Source: Photorhabdus caribbeanensis (GTDB lineage: Bacteria > Pseudomonadota > Gammaproteobacteria > Enterobacterales > Enterobacteriaceae). From it: a DNA stretch of 64,000 nucleotides. The notes beneath the pieces were generated by a model. That model was not told the origin of the DNA. It saw only the letters and a list, made by a program, of their open reading frames with translations, and did not search any database. Positions within the stretch are counted from its first letter, which is position 1. The number at the start of each line of letters is the position of its first letter. Position numbers and translations under genes: made by a program. Location of the stretch: positions 1 through 64,000 of the forward strand of contig NZ_RCWB01000032.1 of the NCBI RefSeq assembly GCF_018448885.1, written 5' to 3'. Positions 9,601 through 18,528 of this stretch are shown in pieces.

Positions 9601-11061
9601 GTCGGCTAATTTATTAGGATTAGAGGCTAACCACGCGATTAACCGGTTCTCCATTTCACCCAAGCTCCACTCAGATTTAGCAGACAGCGGGAGTAGTTTT
9701 ACTGCATCAGAAGCTTGATCATCGTGAGGCTCATCGACATATTCTTCCAGTATCACATGAGCATTTGTTCCCCCGATACCAAATGAGCTCACCCCTGCTC
9801 GCCTCACGGTTGCACTATCCCAATCTTTACTGTCGGTATTAACATAAAAAGGTGAAGAAGAGAGTTTTGTTTTGGGATTCGGATTCGTAAAGTACCGATT
9901 AGCGCACAGCTTTTTGTGTTTTAACATCAGAGCCGTTTTTATCAACCCGGCCATTCCAGCCGCACTATCAAGGTGGCCAATAATCGACTTTACCGACCCA
10001 ATAGCAATACTCTGCTGTGGGACTTTGGAGAAAACTTTATTCAGAGCCGTTATTTCTATTGGATCACCAAGCTTTGTCGCCGTCCCGTGAGTTTCAATAT
10101 AAGAGATGGATTCAGCTTCAACCTTAGACATAGCCAAAGCGCCTCTAATCGCTTCGAACTGTCCGTCAATGCTCGGCGCGGTGTAACCTACCTTTCTTGA
10201 ACCGTCGTTGTTAAGCGCTGATCCCTTAATCAAGGCCAAAATAGGCCGTCCCTGCTCTAATGCAATTTTGAGCGGCTGCAACACTAACGCACCAACGCCT
10301 TCTCCACCGACAGTACCATTCGACATTTCATCAAATGGTCGGCAAGTTCCATCTGGAGAAGTGATCATGCCATCTTGATATAGGTAGCCTTGCTGATTGG
10401 GTGTCACTAAGGTCGCAGCGGCAACGAGCGCTGTCTGGCACTCACCTAATAACAAGGCTCTTGATGCCAAGTGTATTGCGGTGAGAGACGAAGAGCACGC
10501 TGTCTGGACGGTAATTGCAGGTCCTGTCAGACCTAATTTGTAGGCCAGTCGAGTGGCTGCAAAGTCTTTTTCTACTAAGTTAAATGCAGAAAAAAGACTG
10601 GCGCCATCTTGTTCACACTCGTCATAAGCGGCCATTTGCCAACTAAGTTGAGCGCTTGACGCTAAATAACAACCAACCGCCCCCTTGTATGCCGAAGGAG
10701 CAATACCGGCAGAACCTAACGCTTCAAAACCACACTCATGTAATTTTCGAATTTGTGGCTCCAAAAACTCAGCTTCACGTTTGTTATAATCAAAAAAATC
10801 AGCATCAAATGTTAAAGGGTTATTAATCACTCCCTTAGCATTGACATAATTTTGATTGGCATAATGCTGTTCAGGTACGCCATTTTTCGCCAATGTTTCA
10901 TCAGAAAAACGAGAGATACAATCCTTGCCTTCTAAACAGTTTTTCCAGAAACTCTCTACTGTTTCACTATTAGGGAAACGACAAGAAACACCTACAATAG
11001 CTATTTCTAATCCTGTTAACTTTTGCCTGGTAAATTCGTGCATATGATTATCTTTTTTCAT
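6601..11061 (-). CDS. Type I polyketide synthase, one module KS-AT-KR-ACP
   Basis: Last gene of the PKS/NRPS operon. KS: active-site TACSSS near residue 187, HGTATKLGDPIE and NIGH-type His motifs present. AT: GHSLGE near 620 and HAFH near 718, the signature of a malonyl-CoA-specific AT. KR: NADPH loop SGGLGGIA near 1115 and a YVAAN catalytic Tyr/Asn, so it should be active. ACP: LGATSLD near 1404. The C-terminal tail is basic (KRMKNKRVKK). There is no thioesterase, so release must be done by another protein. It adds one malonate-derived unit left as a beta-hydroxyl. ATG 11061 is chosen; an in-frame GTG at 11070 is possible. The AT-rich 100 bp gap upstream shows no clear terminator. Confidence 0.93.
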   Translation of the reverse strand: MKKDNHMHEFTRQKLTGLEIAIVGVSCRFPNSETVESFWKNCLEGKDCISRFSDETLAKNGVPEQHYANQNYVNAKGVINNPLTFDADFFDYNKREAEFLEPQIRKLHECGFEALGSAGIAPSAYKGAVGCYLASSAQLSWQMAAYDECEQDGASLFSAFNLVEKDFAATRLAYKLGLTGPAITVQTACSSSLTAIHLASRALLLGECQTALVAAATLVTPNQQGYLYQDGMITSPDGTCRPFDEMSNGTVGGEGVGALVLQPLKIALEQGRPILALIKGSALNNDGSRKVGYTAPSIDGQFEAIRGALAMSKVEAESISYIETHGTATKLGDPIEITALNKVFSKVPQQSIAIGSVKSIIGHLDSAAGMAGLIKTALMLKHKKLCANRYFTNPNPKTKLSSSPFYVNTDSKDWDSATVRRAGVSSFGIGGTNAHVILEEYVDEPHDDQASDAVKLLPLSAKSEWSLGEMENRLIAWLASNPNKLADVAHTLQNGREHFGYRSVLVCSNDRGTYSTADFVRGRCEHANRRIVFLYPGQGSQYQTMGLGLYLRESVFKEQVEHCLSLLDDEKREQIRNYLMEPESSNAFPAEIIQLAIFIIEYATTRLMESKGIQPDILLGHSLGEYAAATIAGVFTLKDALFLVGRRAQLMAKMSPGAMLSVPLSNEQAAELLERSLEIAAVNGKESTVLSGSIEDIENLKSCLQLQGIHSRQLKTTHAFHSKTIDEIQDEYEQVLQTVAFNSVGIPILSNLSGDWHDDNEIRKPAYWLSHQRDKVDFLGCLETLSSQQDLIFIEVGPGNTLASCVQKFFKEKPDQQIHIANMLRHPNLPEGDVAYFYSQIAKLWCTVGLGDWQVPSSQSGRLIHLPVYAFAEKEFTKLRDRLVKGRTPQIKSPDIKQNILYQPVWYRSSCNDIEKMTHEGQIYVLTTRRGADNNRTLVDNVLPMQNVIFVDEADKLPALNLTGCCSFVLIPNAEDFVADPIAHYLEWLPCIKEILSVKSLAASRFILLTPQIENVLGYEVTDAALSLLKGLIQSINHEHQEHYGYQIDISFDELAKDNSTQSLLRRLVSSDINYRVAIRHNQIWLPEFKALPSKSVETRQQCNGLHERCLVLISGGLGGIALQLSQSLAQHYKARIVLASRTAIPERSQWASIKENKKQSALIEQIECLEKVEQLGGEVILRQLDVTDKTQLFDTLQCLESDYGAINMVIHSAGSDAGALIMQPDISSHRKIMTAKVEGTMNLISYFEEKQLSSMVLCSSLLSYCGAPGQSAYVAANAFLDAIADRRDLKFKVYSLAWDRWLEVGMASRNMKIDASTAGLTNQQGEAVFLQALSQETQQRLLVSVIPIEERLNTSEKEKASTLAETKNGIVDKSISIKQIISEEVQHQLGLSEIDEHCSFFALGATSLDIVQINERLKQRIYHDIPISMMFTYSTVSKLENAVASKLNHTQENEVASSQHRTPASQLAKQRMKNKRVKKSANYAI

Positions 11062-11169
11062 AATTTTCACTATTAAGAAGTGCTAGATTAATTATTGAGA
11101 GACGTTTAATTAAAACATAAATACATTGCAGTTGATATTTTCCAAATGGATAAATTAACAAAATTAAAT

Positions 11170-13734
11170 TTAAAGACCAAATATCTTTAACGCTTCATCA
11201 AACTGTTCTGTTGAATTAGCGCCATTATCGGAACTATCTAATAGTTGTTCATTTCCATCTATATAGTGTGCTTGTGATTGAATCGTCGTGTATTGAAACA
11301 AATTGACAATTTCTATTTCTCGCGCAAACACTTCACTCAATTTAAAACTAAGCTGTGCTAACTTAAATGATGAACCACCTAAATCAAAGAAGTTATCTGT
11401 TAAGCTGATATTCTCTTTTCGCGTATTCAGTAAATCTGCCCAAATATCCAATATTTGCTGTTCCGTCTGGTTACTACAGGCCACAATTTTCTTTTGCACC
11501 ACATCGCAGCGAGGATCAGGCAATTTAGTATTGTCAATTTTACCACTGCTATTTTGTGGGAATGTATCAACTGCAATGAAATATGCTGGTACCATATAAT
11601 CAGGAAGATGAGATGCAACTTCCTGACGAAGTGCATCGAAATCAATTTCCTCATTAGAACAAATGTAAGCAATTAATAATTGATTATCAGGATCTTTATT
11701 ATTTACTATCACATGGATATCAACCACGGGCTTAATATCAGCCGCGGAATACCGTTTTAATATCGCTTGTTGAATAACGTTCTCTATTTCGCCAAGTTCT
11801 ATTCGATATCCGTTTATTTTTACTTGGCTATCTATCCGCCCTAAATACATCATACCTTCCTCACCGATATATCTTGCCAAATCACCGGTTCGATAATAAC
11901 GCTTACCATTTATCAAGATAAAAGATTCTTGAGATAATTGAACATTATTGATATAGCCTTTTGCCAACCCTTTGCCGGATATAGCAATTTCTCCCACAGC
12001 CCCTTTGGGAAGAATCCGCATAAACTCATCAAGCAATACAATTTCCTCACCAGACATTGGCAAACCAATAGGAATCGTCTTGGTATTAATTTGGCTTGAA
12101 GCGTTAAATTCAAAAGAGAGCGATTGTACGCAACATTCTGTAGGCCCATATGCATTAGAGGCGTTAGGAACCGACGCCCAGCACTGGGCGAAACTCAACC
12201 AGTTTTGCTGTTCTAACTTTTCGCCGCCAATCATCAGATGCTTTACCTGACAATCAATGCGCTGGCCATTCATTTGTGACCTAATCATCCTTAAATGGGT
12301 TGGAGTGCAATCGGCAATGTGGATCTTCCTGTCACGCCAAAATTGGCTGATTCTCTTGCCGTCTTTCCTGATCTCATCAGGCACAATATGCAGCGTATGG
12401 CCCAGTAAAAGCGCTGGATACATCTGCTGTACCGACGCATCAAAACTGAGTGCTGATATCATTGAGACGTTCAAATCCCACGGGTAATGGCGATAAACCT
12501 TTTGATATAACCCTTTGACCAAATTGACGACGGCACGGTGAGGAATTTCAACCCCTTTTGGATTACCCGTCGAGCCAGAGGTAAAAATAACGTAAGCGGA
12601 ATCTTGACCATTAATTTCAGGCAATTGAAGGTCTTGTTTTGCATCAAATCCATCTTGTTGCAGATTGTCATAGGTAATCTGGCGGTACTCTTCCAATTCC
12701 AACCTGGTATCAATTGACGATATAACTAATCGCATGTCTGCAATATCTAATACATATTTCTTTCTGCCAACAGGCCAATTTATATCGAAAGGACAGTATT
12801 TTCCGCCTGCTTTAAGCACCGCGAACATTGCTATTATTGCTGAGCAAGAGCGCGGCATATGTATACCAATCGTATCGCCTCTTTCGATACCTAACTCTAT
12901 TAACTTGATGGCGCAGGCATCGCTCAATTTATCCAGTTCAGCATAACTCAACTCTCCCACACCATCTGCGATAGCCGTTTTTGCTGGATGAGTACCTACC
13001 TGTTGTTTAAATAAAGCCAATATCGACTGTTCGGTATTAATACCATTTTCTGCTTCAACAACATTTAAATAAAAGGGCTCAGGTATTAACAACTCAGAAA
13101 TTTTACCATCAGAACGTATTTTACTTACCCAAGACTCCACCATATTCATTATAGTGATGATGTATTCTGAATCGTATATGGAAGTCACTTCACATGATAT
13201 TAGCGCATTATCATGTTCAAAGCATAATTGCGATAAGGAGCGCTCAAAAAATTCATCAGACTCCTTTTGACAATTTTTCAATATCACAGCTAAAGGGAAG
13301 GTGACTGTACTATCAAAAATGTTTTGAAAAGATGCTACGGAATACGCCAGCTTTTGCTGAATATTTGTTGAAGCAGCTACGATCACCTCTTTTAAGGTAC
13401 ACTCACTATCGAAGTTAAACGGTAAACATAATACCTTTGCTTCAGTTGAATCTTCGAGATAATTTCCAGTAAGAACCGTTATCTCAGAACTCTTCAACAT
13501 AATGGCCTGCGCATAAGCGACCAAAGACATGAGCAATATGCTCAACCGTTTATTTGAACCATTTGCAATTGAAAGTAAGGTCTTTGAAGTTTCTTCAGAA
13601 AAGCTAAACTTTGTTGGCTCAGATGAGATATCTTTGCAATAAGAAATCTCACACTCTGGACTATGGTATTCAGATAAGAATCCCTTCCAATAATTTACCG
13701 CAGCTTCACTAATTACATTACCATTATCAGCCAT
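11170..13734 (-). CDS. NRPS with partial condensation domain, A and T domains
   Basis: Residues 1-230 resemble only the C-terminal half of a condensation domain: no HHxxxDG motif exists, so it should not form peptide bonds alone. The A domain follows (FTSGSTGNPKG about 385-396, YRTGDLAR, LGRIDSQVKINGYRIE). My reading of its specificity residues is D-A-Q-D-M-G-A-V-Q-K. This resembles Gln/Glu-type codes in part but matches no code I can name, so the substrate is unassigned. T domain: FDLGGSSFK near 783, with the phosphopantetheine Ser present. The protein ends right after the T domain. It may load an amino acid that is condensed by the free C domain at the end of the 18529-24330 protein. ATG 13734 follows GATGAGAT; the GNAT gene ends 26 bp upstream. 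Confidence 0.88.
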   Translation of the reverse strand: MADNGNVISEAAVNYWKGFLSEYHSPECEISYCKDISSEPTKFSFSEETSKTLLSIANGSNKRLSILLMSLVAYAQAIMLKSSEITVLTGNYLEDSTEAKVLCLPFNFDSECTLKEVIVAASTNIQQKLAYSVASFQNIFDSTVTFPLAVILKNCQKESDEFFERSLSQLCFEHDNALISCEVTSIYDSEYIITIMNMVESWVSKIRSDGKISELLIPEPFYLNVVEAENGINTEQSILALFKQQVGTHPAKTAIADGVGELSYAELDKLSDACAIKLIELGIERGDTIGIHMPRSCSAIIAMFAVLKAGGKYCPFDINWPVGRKKYVLDIADMRLVISSIDTRLELEEYRQITYDNLQQDGFDAKQDLQLPEINGQDSAYVIFTSGSTGNPKGVEIPHRAVVNLVKGLYQKVYRHYPWDLNVSMISALSFDASVQQMYPALLLGHTLHIVPDEIRKDGKRISQFWRDRKIHIADCTPTHLRMIRSQMNGQRIDCQVKHLMIGGEKLEQQNWLSFAQCWASVPNASNAYGPTECCVQSLSFEFNASSQINTKTIPIGLPMSGEEIVLLDEFMRILPKGAVGEIAISGKGLAKGYINNVQLSQESFILINGKRYYRTGDLARYIGEEGMMYLGRIDSQVKINGYRIELGEIENVIQQAILKRYSAADIKPVVDIHVIVNNKDPDNQLLIAYICSNEEIDFDALRQEVASHLPDYMVPAYFIAVDTFPQNSSGKIDNTKLPDPRCDVVQKKIVACSNQTEQQILDIWADLLNTRKENISLTDNFFDLGGSSFKLAQLSFKLSEVFAREIEIVNLFQYTTIQSQAHYIDGNEQLLDSSDNGANSTEQFDEALKIFGL

Positions 13735-13760
13735 TTTTATATCTCATCTTTAAAAGTTAA

Positions 13761-14219
13761 TTAGCCATTCCACTTCATTGTAATTTCTAACTCACCAGTA
13801 TGTTCATCTACACCTTCCTTTTCCTCGATAAAGCCATTCATTCTATAAAAATCTCTCGCCAGTTTATTTTTTGAATAAACATTAAGAACCAAATCACTTC
13901 TTTTACCGAAGGCGTCTAATAGTAATTTCTTGCCAATCCCTTTACCTTGAAAATCAGGGTGAATAAATATTGACGCCAGAATATTATCAACCAAACTGAT
14001 AAATCCAACAATTTCATCATTATACTTGGCAACTACAGTTTCAGCGCCAGGAATATAGATATTCATCATATCCTCCTTACATGAGTGCCAAAAACTCTCG
14101 CTAACAAAGTGATGGCATTTAATCGAAGCAAGATACCAAATATCTACAACCCTTTTTATTTCTTCAACATCACCATTTAACTCTGTTAAGACAACGTTTT
14201 TAACATATTTTGCAGTCAT
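13761..14219 (-). CDS. GNAT-family N-acetyltransferase (YjaB-like)
   Basis: 152-residue single-domain GNAT. The acetyl-CoA loop reads QGKGIGKKLL (about 100-110) after the beta-4 strand (FIHPDF). A C-terminal YRMNGFIEEKE segment is typical of the fold. It sits between two NRPS genes in the same direction with gaps of 21-26 bp, so it is part of the biosynthetic operon. Zwittermicin producers carry an acetyltransferase as self-resistance. By analogy this may protect the host by acetylating a free amine of the product, or it may be a tailoring enzyme. The sequence does not decide which. Confidence 0.85.
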   Translation of the reverse strand: MTAKYVKNVVLTELNGDVEEIKRVVDIWYLASIKCHHFVSESFWHSCKEDMMNIYIPGAETVVAKYNDEIVGFISLVDNILASIFIHPDFQGKGIGKKLLLDAFGKRSDLVLNVYSKNKLARDFYRMNGFIEEKEGVDEHTGELEITMKWNG

Positions 14220-14240
14220 GATTATTTATCTCCATATTTA

Positions 14241-17200
14241 TTAATTAACAAAACTAACTCTTTTCTTCATTTTTCCACGACGTTCCGCTAGCCGATCTCG
14301 TCTCGACATAGACTCTTCTTTATTGACTAAGTTTATTTCCTGTTTTTCACCGGACTCAATATATGAAATAAGAGTCGCCATATTCGTGTATGTGAAGAAA
14401 TCAACAACCTTTAACGGGAAAGGTAGGAACTCATTCAAAACATTTGTGATTCTAAGAAGTTTTATTGAGTTAGCCCCCAAATCAAAGAAACTGGTCTTAA
14501 GGTCTATTTGATCTATCTCTAAAATTGAAGAGAATACCTCAATCACTTTATCTTTATAACTTGAACGCTCTAAATCAACAATATTTGGGCTTGTTAAATC
14601 AAGATCAGGCAGGCTTGCTAAATCGACTTTTCCATTTGTTGTCAATCTAATTTCATCGACAGCTTTAAATATACCAGGCACCATGTAACTAGGCAGAGAT
14701 TCAGATACATAACGCCTTAGATTATTCTCTGCAATATCTTGATCAGAAATGTAATAAGCAACTAGCTGATCTTCTCCATGAATCTTCTTAATCACCACAA
14801 CAGCATTACGGCATCCGTCATATGACTTTATTTTTGTCGCTATTTCATCTAGCTCAATTCTATAGCCTCTCAATTTTATTTGATTATCTACTCTACCGAT
14901 ATATTCAACGTCACCATCACCGTTAAAGAAAGCTAAATCACCGGTTTTATATAGTTTTGATTGATGATCAAACGGGTTATCAATAAATTTTTCAGCGGTT
15001 AAATCTGGCCGATTCAAATATCCCCTGGCGAGAACGCTCCCCCCGATATAAATCTCACCGGGAACACCTATTGGTTGAGGGTGTAAATTTTTATCTAAGA
15101 TATATATTTTAGCGTTATTTATTGGTCTGCCTATGGGAACAACAGGATTTTCTTGTTGATCTTGTTGATATCGATAGATCATACAACCAACCGTGGCTTC
15201 CGTTGGGCCATATTCATTAAAAATAGTTACGCCAGGTTTCAGTTTATCCGTGATTTCTTTACACAATTTACTTTCTAATTGTTCACCACCGAGAATAAAC
15301 GTCTGTAATGAACTTTTATTATCACAGATTTGATTGAGTAAATTTAATTGTGAAGGTGTGATTTTGACATTACTTAGACTTTGGTTTTTAGCCACATCTT
15401 GTAAGGCTTCAAATGATTGTTTATCGATAATTTCTATTTCTCCGCCAGAAATTAGCGGACACCAAATAGAAGTCACGGTTAGATCAAACGCGAGACTGGT
15501 AAACAAAGGATAAACCGAACGATAACCCTCTGCATGATAGGAACTCATCGCCCAGTAAATATAGTTCATAACCGTGTGGTGCTCCAACATCACCCCCTTT
15601 GGTTCTCCGGTAGACCCTGAGGTAAATATGGTGTACACAAGGTCATTTTCAGAGTATGCCAAACTTGGTCGCTGGCTGTCACCCTCTTTTACTTCTGACA
15701 AACTGAGCAAATCATCATGATAAATAATATGTTTAATGCCATTAGACAAGATCTTATTCACTCGTTCTTCTGGAGTGGATATATTGATTGGGACATACGC
15801 AGCACCCAACTTATTTATCGCAATTAACAGCGCTATCGTATGAATACTGGCACGACATTTGACGGCGACAAGTTCCTGATGCTTAACACCTTTTGCATAG
15901 AGACCTTTTGCAATTTGGTTAGATAGTTCATCGAGTTCGGCATAAGTGACGCGAGTGCCTTGCTGCCTAATAGCGATATCACCTTGATATTTTTCCACCG
16001 CAGCCTGCCATGCGAAAGTTAAGTGAGCAGGCCCAGGTAATGGAACATCATTATTATTAAAATCAATAACTAACTGATTATATTCTCTCTCATCTAAGAA
16101 ACAGAGTTCAGATAACGTTTTTTCTGCATTATAAGCTAGCGCTTTTAATACTCTCGTGAACTGTTTCAGGATGCCATTAATAAAATATTCTTGGTATTTT
16201 TCGGAATTATAACTTAGTTTTAAAATCGCGGAGTCAAGCAAATTGACTTCTAAGCTCAGATCGAAATTTGTGGTTTCAGACGTTGTATATGAAAGAATAT
16301 CCACACTTGCTGACAGCTCTTGTAACCTTCTTGAAATGGGGTAATTTTCTATCACCACAATACTATCAAAAAGATTATGCTTTATTTTATTAACACTTTG
16401 TATTTCAGAGATTGGATATTCTTTATAAGCATCCCTATCCAATATACTGGTTTGCACTCTCTTCATGATGCTTAAAAGCGTCGTTTGACCGGAGAGATTA
16501 TCGACTAACAATGGTGGTGTTTGAATATATAAACCAATGCTATTTTCAATGCCAGGAATTAAATTATCTCTACCAGATACTGTGGTACCAAAGCAAATGG
16601 ATTCTGCATCATTATACTTTGATAAAACAGTTGACCAAGCAGCGTATATTGCAATAGCAAGCGTAAATCCATTCCCTTTACAATATAACTCAACTTCGTT
16701 TATTAGATTTTTATCTAATGTACATTCAACTTTACCTACTCCTTTTGAGAGCAAATTCTGTTTACTTGGTAAACTAATTGCTGCGTCCTGAGATATGACG
16801 CCAGTCCAAAATCCTTTTGCTTCATTACATTGCTTAACTTTATTTAAATGAACGATATAATCTTCATAATCAAAAATTTTTCCAACACATTCTAATTGAG
16901 GATGATCATAATAATCCCAAAGTTGGGTTATGAGTAGCCCCAGACTCCAACCATCCATACAAATGTGATGATATTGAACATGAAGTATATAATTATCTTC
17001 ACTGACTTTATATAAGTTAATCTTGATTGGGCAATGTTCTAAATCAATTTCAGTTTTTTGAGAAACTATCTCATTAATATTTTCTTGAACTTCCCTATAG
17101 CGATTATTTTCAAATGTTCTGAAATCTATATTAAGCGGTTTATTTTCAAAAATAATCTGAACTGGATGGCTTAACCCTTTCCAGCGATAAACCGTTCGTA

Positions 17201-17381
17201 ATGCTTGATGTTCCGATACCACTCTGTTCCATGCAATGTCTAATTTCTTTTCATCAATCAAACCAGCAATGGTTAAGGTAAAGTTTGTCACGTAAACATC
17301 TTTGCCGCCCTCTTCAATGGAATGATAAAGCATTCCCTCTTGCATTGGACTTAAAGCGACAATGTTATAATTCACTGGCAT
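14241..17381 (-). CDS. NRPS module C-A-T, predicted asparagine-activating
   Basis: C domain: opens with LSPMQEGMLYHS, characteristic of condensation domains that accept a D-configured donor, and has an intact HHICMDG near 134-140. A domain: FTSGSTGEPKG about 583-594. I read the binding-pocket residues as D-L-T-K-I-G-E-V-G-K, one conservative change from the textbook Asn code DLTKLGEVGK. T domain: LGANSIK near 968. The tail is basic. A D-accepting C domain fits a donor from the Asn module with the epimerase (24348-28820), which would place two Asn residues next to each other. It starts at ATG 17381, 20 bp after the darcynin-like gene. Confidence 0.92.
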   Translation of the reverse strand: MPVNYNIVALSPMQEGMLYHSIEEGGKDVYVTNFTLTIAGLIDEKKLDIAWNRVVSEHQALRTVYRWKGLSHPVQIIFENKPLNIDFRTFENNRYREVQENINEIVSQKTEIDLEHCPIKINLYKVSEDNYILHVQYHHICMDGWSLGLLITQLWDYYDHPQLECVGKIFDYEDYIVHLNKVKQCNEAKGFWTGVISQDAAISLPSKQNLLSKGVGKVECTLDKNLINEVELYCKGNGFTLAIAIYAAWSTVLSKYNDAESICFGTTVSGRDNLIPGIENSIGLYIQTPPLLVDNLSGQTTLLSIMKRVQTSILDRDAYKEYPISEIQSVNKIKHNLFDSIVVIENYPISRRLQELSASVDILSYTTSETTNFDLSLEVNLLDSAILKLSYNSEKYQEYFINGILKQFTRVLKALAYNAEKTLSELCFLDEREYNQLVIDFNNNDVPLPGPAHLTFAWQAAVEKYQGDIAIRQQGTRVTYAELDELSNQIAKGLYAKGVKHQELVAVKCRASIHTIALLIAINKLGAAYVPINISTPEERVNKILSNGIKHIIYHDDLLSLSEVKEGDSQRPSLAYSENDLVYTIFTSGSTGEPKGVMLEHHTVMNYIYWAMSSYHAEGYRSVYPLFTSLAFDLTVTSIWCPLISGGEIEIIDKQSFEALQDVAKNQSLSNVKITPSQLNLLNQICDNKSSLQTFILGGEQLESKLCKEITDKLKPGVTIFNEYGPTEATVGCMIYRYQQDQQENPVVPIGRPINNAKIYILDKNLHPQPIGVPGEIYIGGSVLARGYLNRPDLTAEKFIDNPFDHQSKLYKTGDLAFFNGDGDVEYIGRVDNQIKLRGYRIELDEIATKIKSYDGCRNAVVVIKKIHGEDQLVAYYISDQDIAENNLRRYVSESLPSYMVPGIFKAVDEIRLTTNGKVDLASLPDLDLTSPNIVDLERSSYKDKVIEVFSSILEIDQIDLKTSFFDLGANSIKLLRITNVLNEFLPFPLKVVDFFTYTNMATLISYIESGEKQEINLVNKEESMSRRDRLAERRGKMKKRVSFVN

Positions 17382-17401
17382 TTCCTAATCCGTCCATTCC
17401 A

Positions 17402-17731
17402 TTACATTTTATGTGACTTATATATTTCATGGGCATTTTCTATGCCCATTAATATATTGGAAATTTTTAAATACCCATCTGATATTACTGTTGTATTTCG
17501 CATATCCTGGAGCATACAGTAGTAATGTTCTAAGCTTTCCGTCTCAATAATAACAATATCTTGAAAATCGGCAGAAAACCCTTCCGAGTCTACGGTTCTA
17601 ACACTAATAAAATCATGGTACTTCACTAGAATTTCAGGCAGCGATTCATTCTGCAATTGTTCTCTTTGAGAACGATTTAAAGCATTCCATTTATCACTAA
17701 AAACCAAGGTCCAAATAATCACATATTTCAT
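17402..17731 (-). CDS. Darcynin-like small alpha/beta-barrel protein
   Basis: About 109 residues. The pattern WNALNRSQREQL...SVRTVDSEGFSADFQDIVIIETESL...YYCMLQDMR matches the darcynin family as I remember it (small proteins of unknown function with a probable dimeric ferredoxin-like fold). No catalytic residues can be assigned. The gene overlaps the thioesterase region (ATG 17731, the upstream stop is at 17737), so it is co-translated in the biosynthetic operon. It may be a tailoring or accessory protein. ATG 17731 is preferred over an in-frame GTG at 17740. Confidence 0.65.
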   Translation of the reverse strand: MKYVIIWTLVFSDKWNALNRSQREQLQNESLPEILVKYHDFISVRTVDSEGFSADFQDIVIIETESLEHYYCMLQDMRNTTVISDGYLKISNILMGIENAHEIYKSHKM

Positions 17732-17736
17732 ATAAA

Positions 17737-18468
17737 TCACCGATTGAAATTCAGATCACTTGCTATTTTATTTATTAAGCTACTTGGGAAACTATTAAGG
17801 TAAAAATGATCTCCATCAAAAGTACTATGAAGAAATTTACCATTAATGTAATCTTTCCAAGAAGAGATCATTTGAGGCGTTGCTACAGCATCATGTAGAC
17901 CAGAAAAACCATGCACTGTCGTTTTGTCATTAATTTTCACATCACTCATACGCCAGGACTCTATTATTCTAAAATCACTCCTCACAATATCTAACATCAT
18001 TTTCATAACAGCATGATCTTCACAAAAATCCTTCGAGCCGCCCAATTTCTCAAGATATTCGATTAACTCACTATCACTTAATGACGCACGAGATAAATTC
18101 TCTTTATTCTTTAAGTGTGGCGGTTTGAAAGCTGAAATACCTAACCAAACAGGGGGCGTACCTAAATTCTGTAACCTTAGCGTTAATTCATACGCTATAA
18201 GGCCCCCCATACTATGGCCGAAAATGGCAAATGGCTTATCCGTCTGAATTTGATTCAAAAATAACTCGATGACCTGCTCCATAGATTTTAAGAATGGCTC
18301 ACCAAAACCCATGCCTCTTCCCGGTAGTTCAAGAGCGATACACTTTATCCAGCCCGGCAATAAATGCGCCCAAGGTCGATAAAGCATATGCGAACCACCA
18401 GCATGATGAATCGAATAGAGCCGAACATCTGCATTTTTGCTATCGTTAATATCTATAAAATTTTTCAT
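17737..18468 (-). CDS. Type II thioesterase (alpha/beta hydrolase)
   Basis: 243 residues. N-terminal LYSIHHAGGSH (oxyanion region), nucleophile elbow FGHSMGG, later Asp (GLHDAVAT) and the catalytic His in FDGDHFYL near the C-terminus: the standard triad of GrsT/TesA-like stand-alone thioesterases. These clear stalled or misprimed acyl groups from carrier proteins. As no integrated thioesterase is visible in any of the megasynthases here, this enzyme could also take part in release. ATG 18468 is chosen; a TTG at 18486 is possible. Confidence 0.92.
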   Translation of the reverse strand: MKNFIDINDSKNADVRLYSIHHAGGSHMLYRPWAHLLPGWIKCIALELPGRGMGFGEPFLKSMEQVIELFLNQIQTDKPFAIFGHSMGGLIAYELTLRLQNLGTPPVWLGISAFKPPHLKNKENLSRASLSDSELIEYLEKLGGSKDFCEDHAVMKMMLDIVRSDFRIIESWRMSDVKINDKTTVHGFSGLHDAVATPQMISSWKDYINGKFLHSTFDGDHFYLNSFPSSLINKIASDLNFNR

Positions 18469-18528
18469 ATTTTTAAATAATGTCAATAAAATGGAGCGGG
18501 TTTCAGTTTCACTCCATTTATCAATCCA

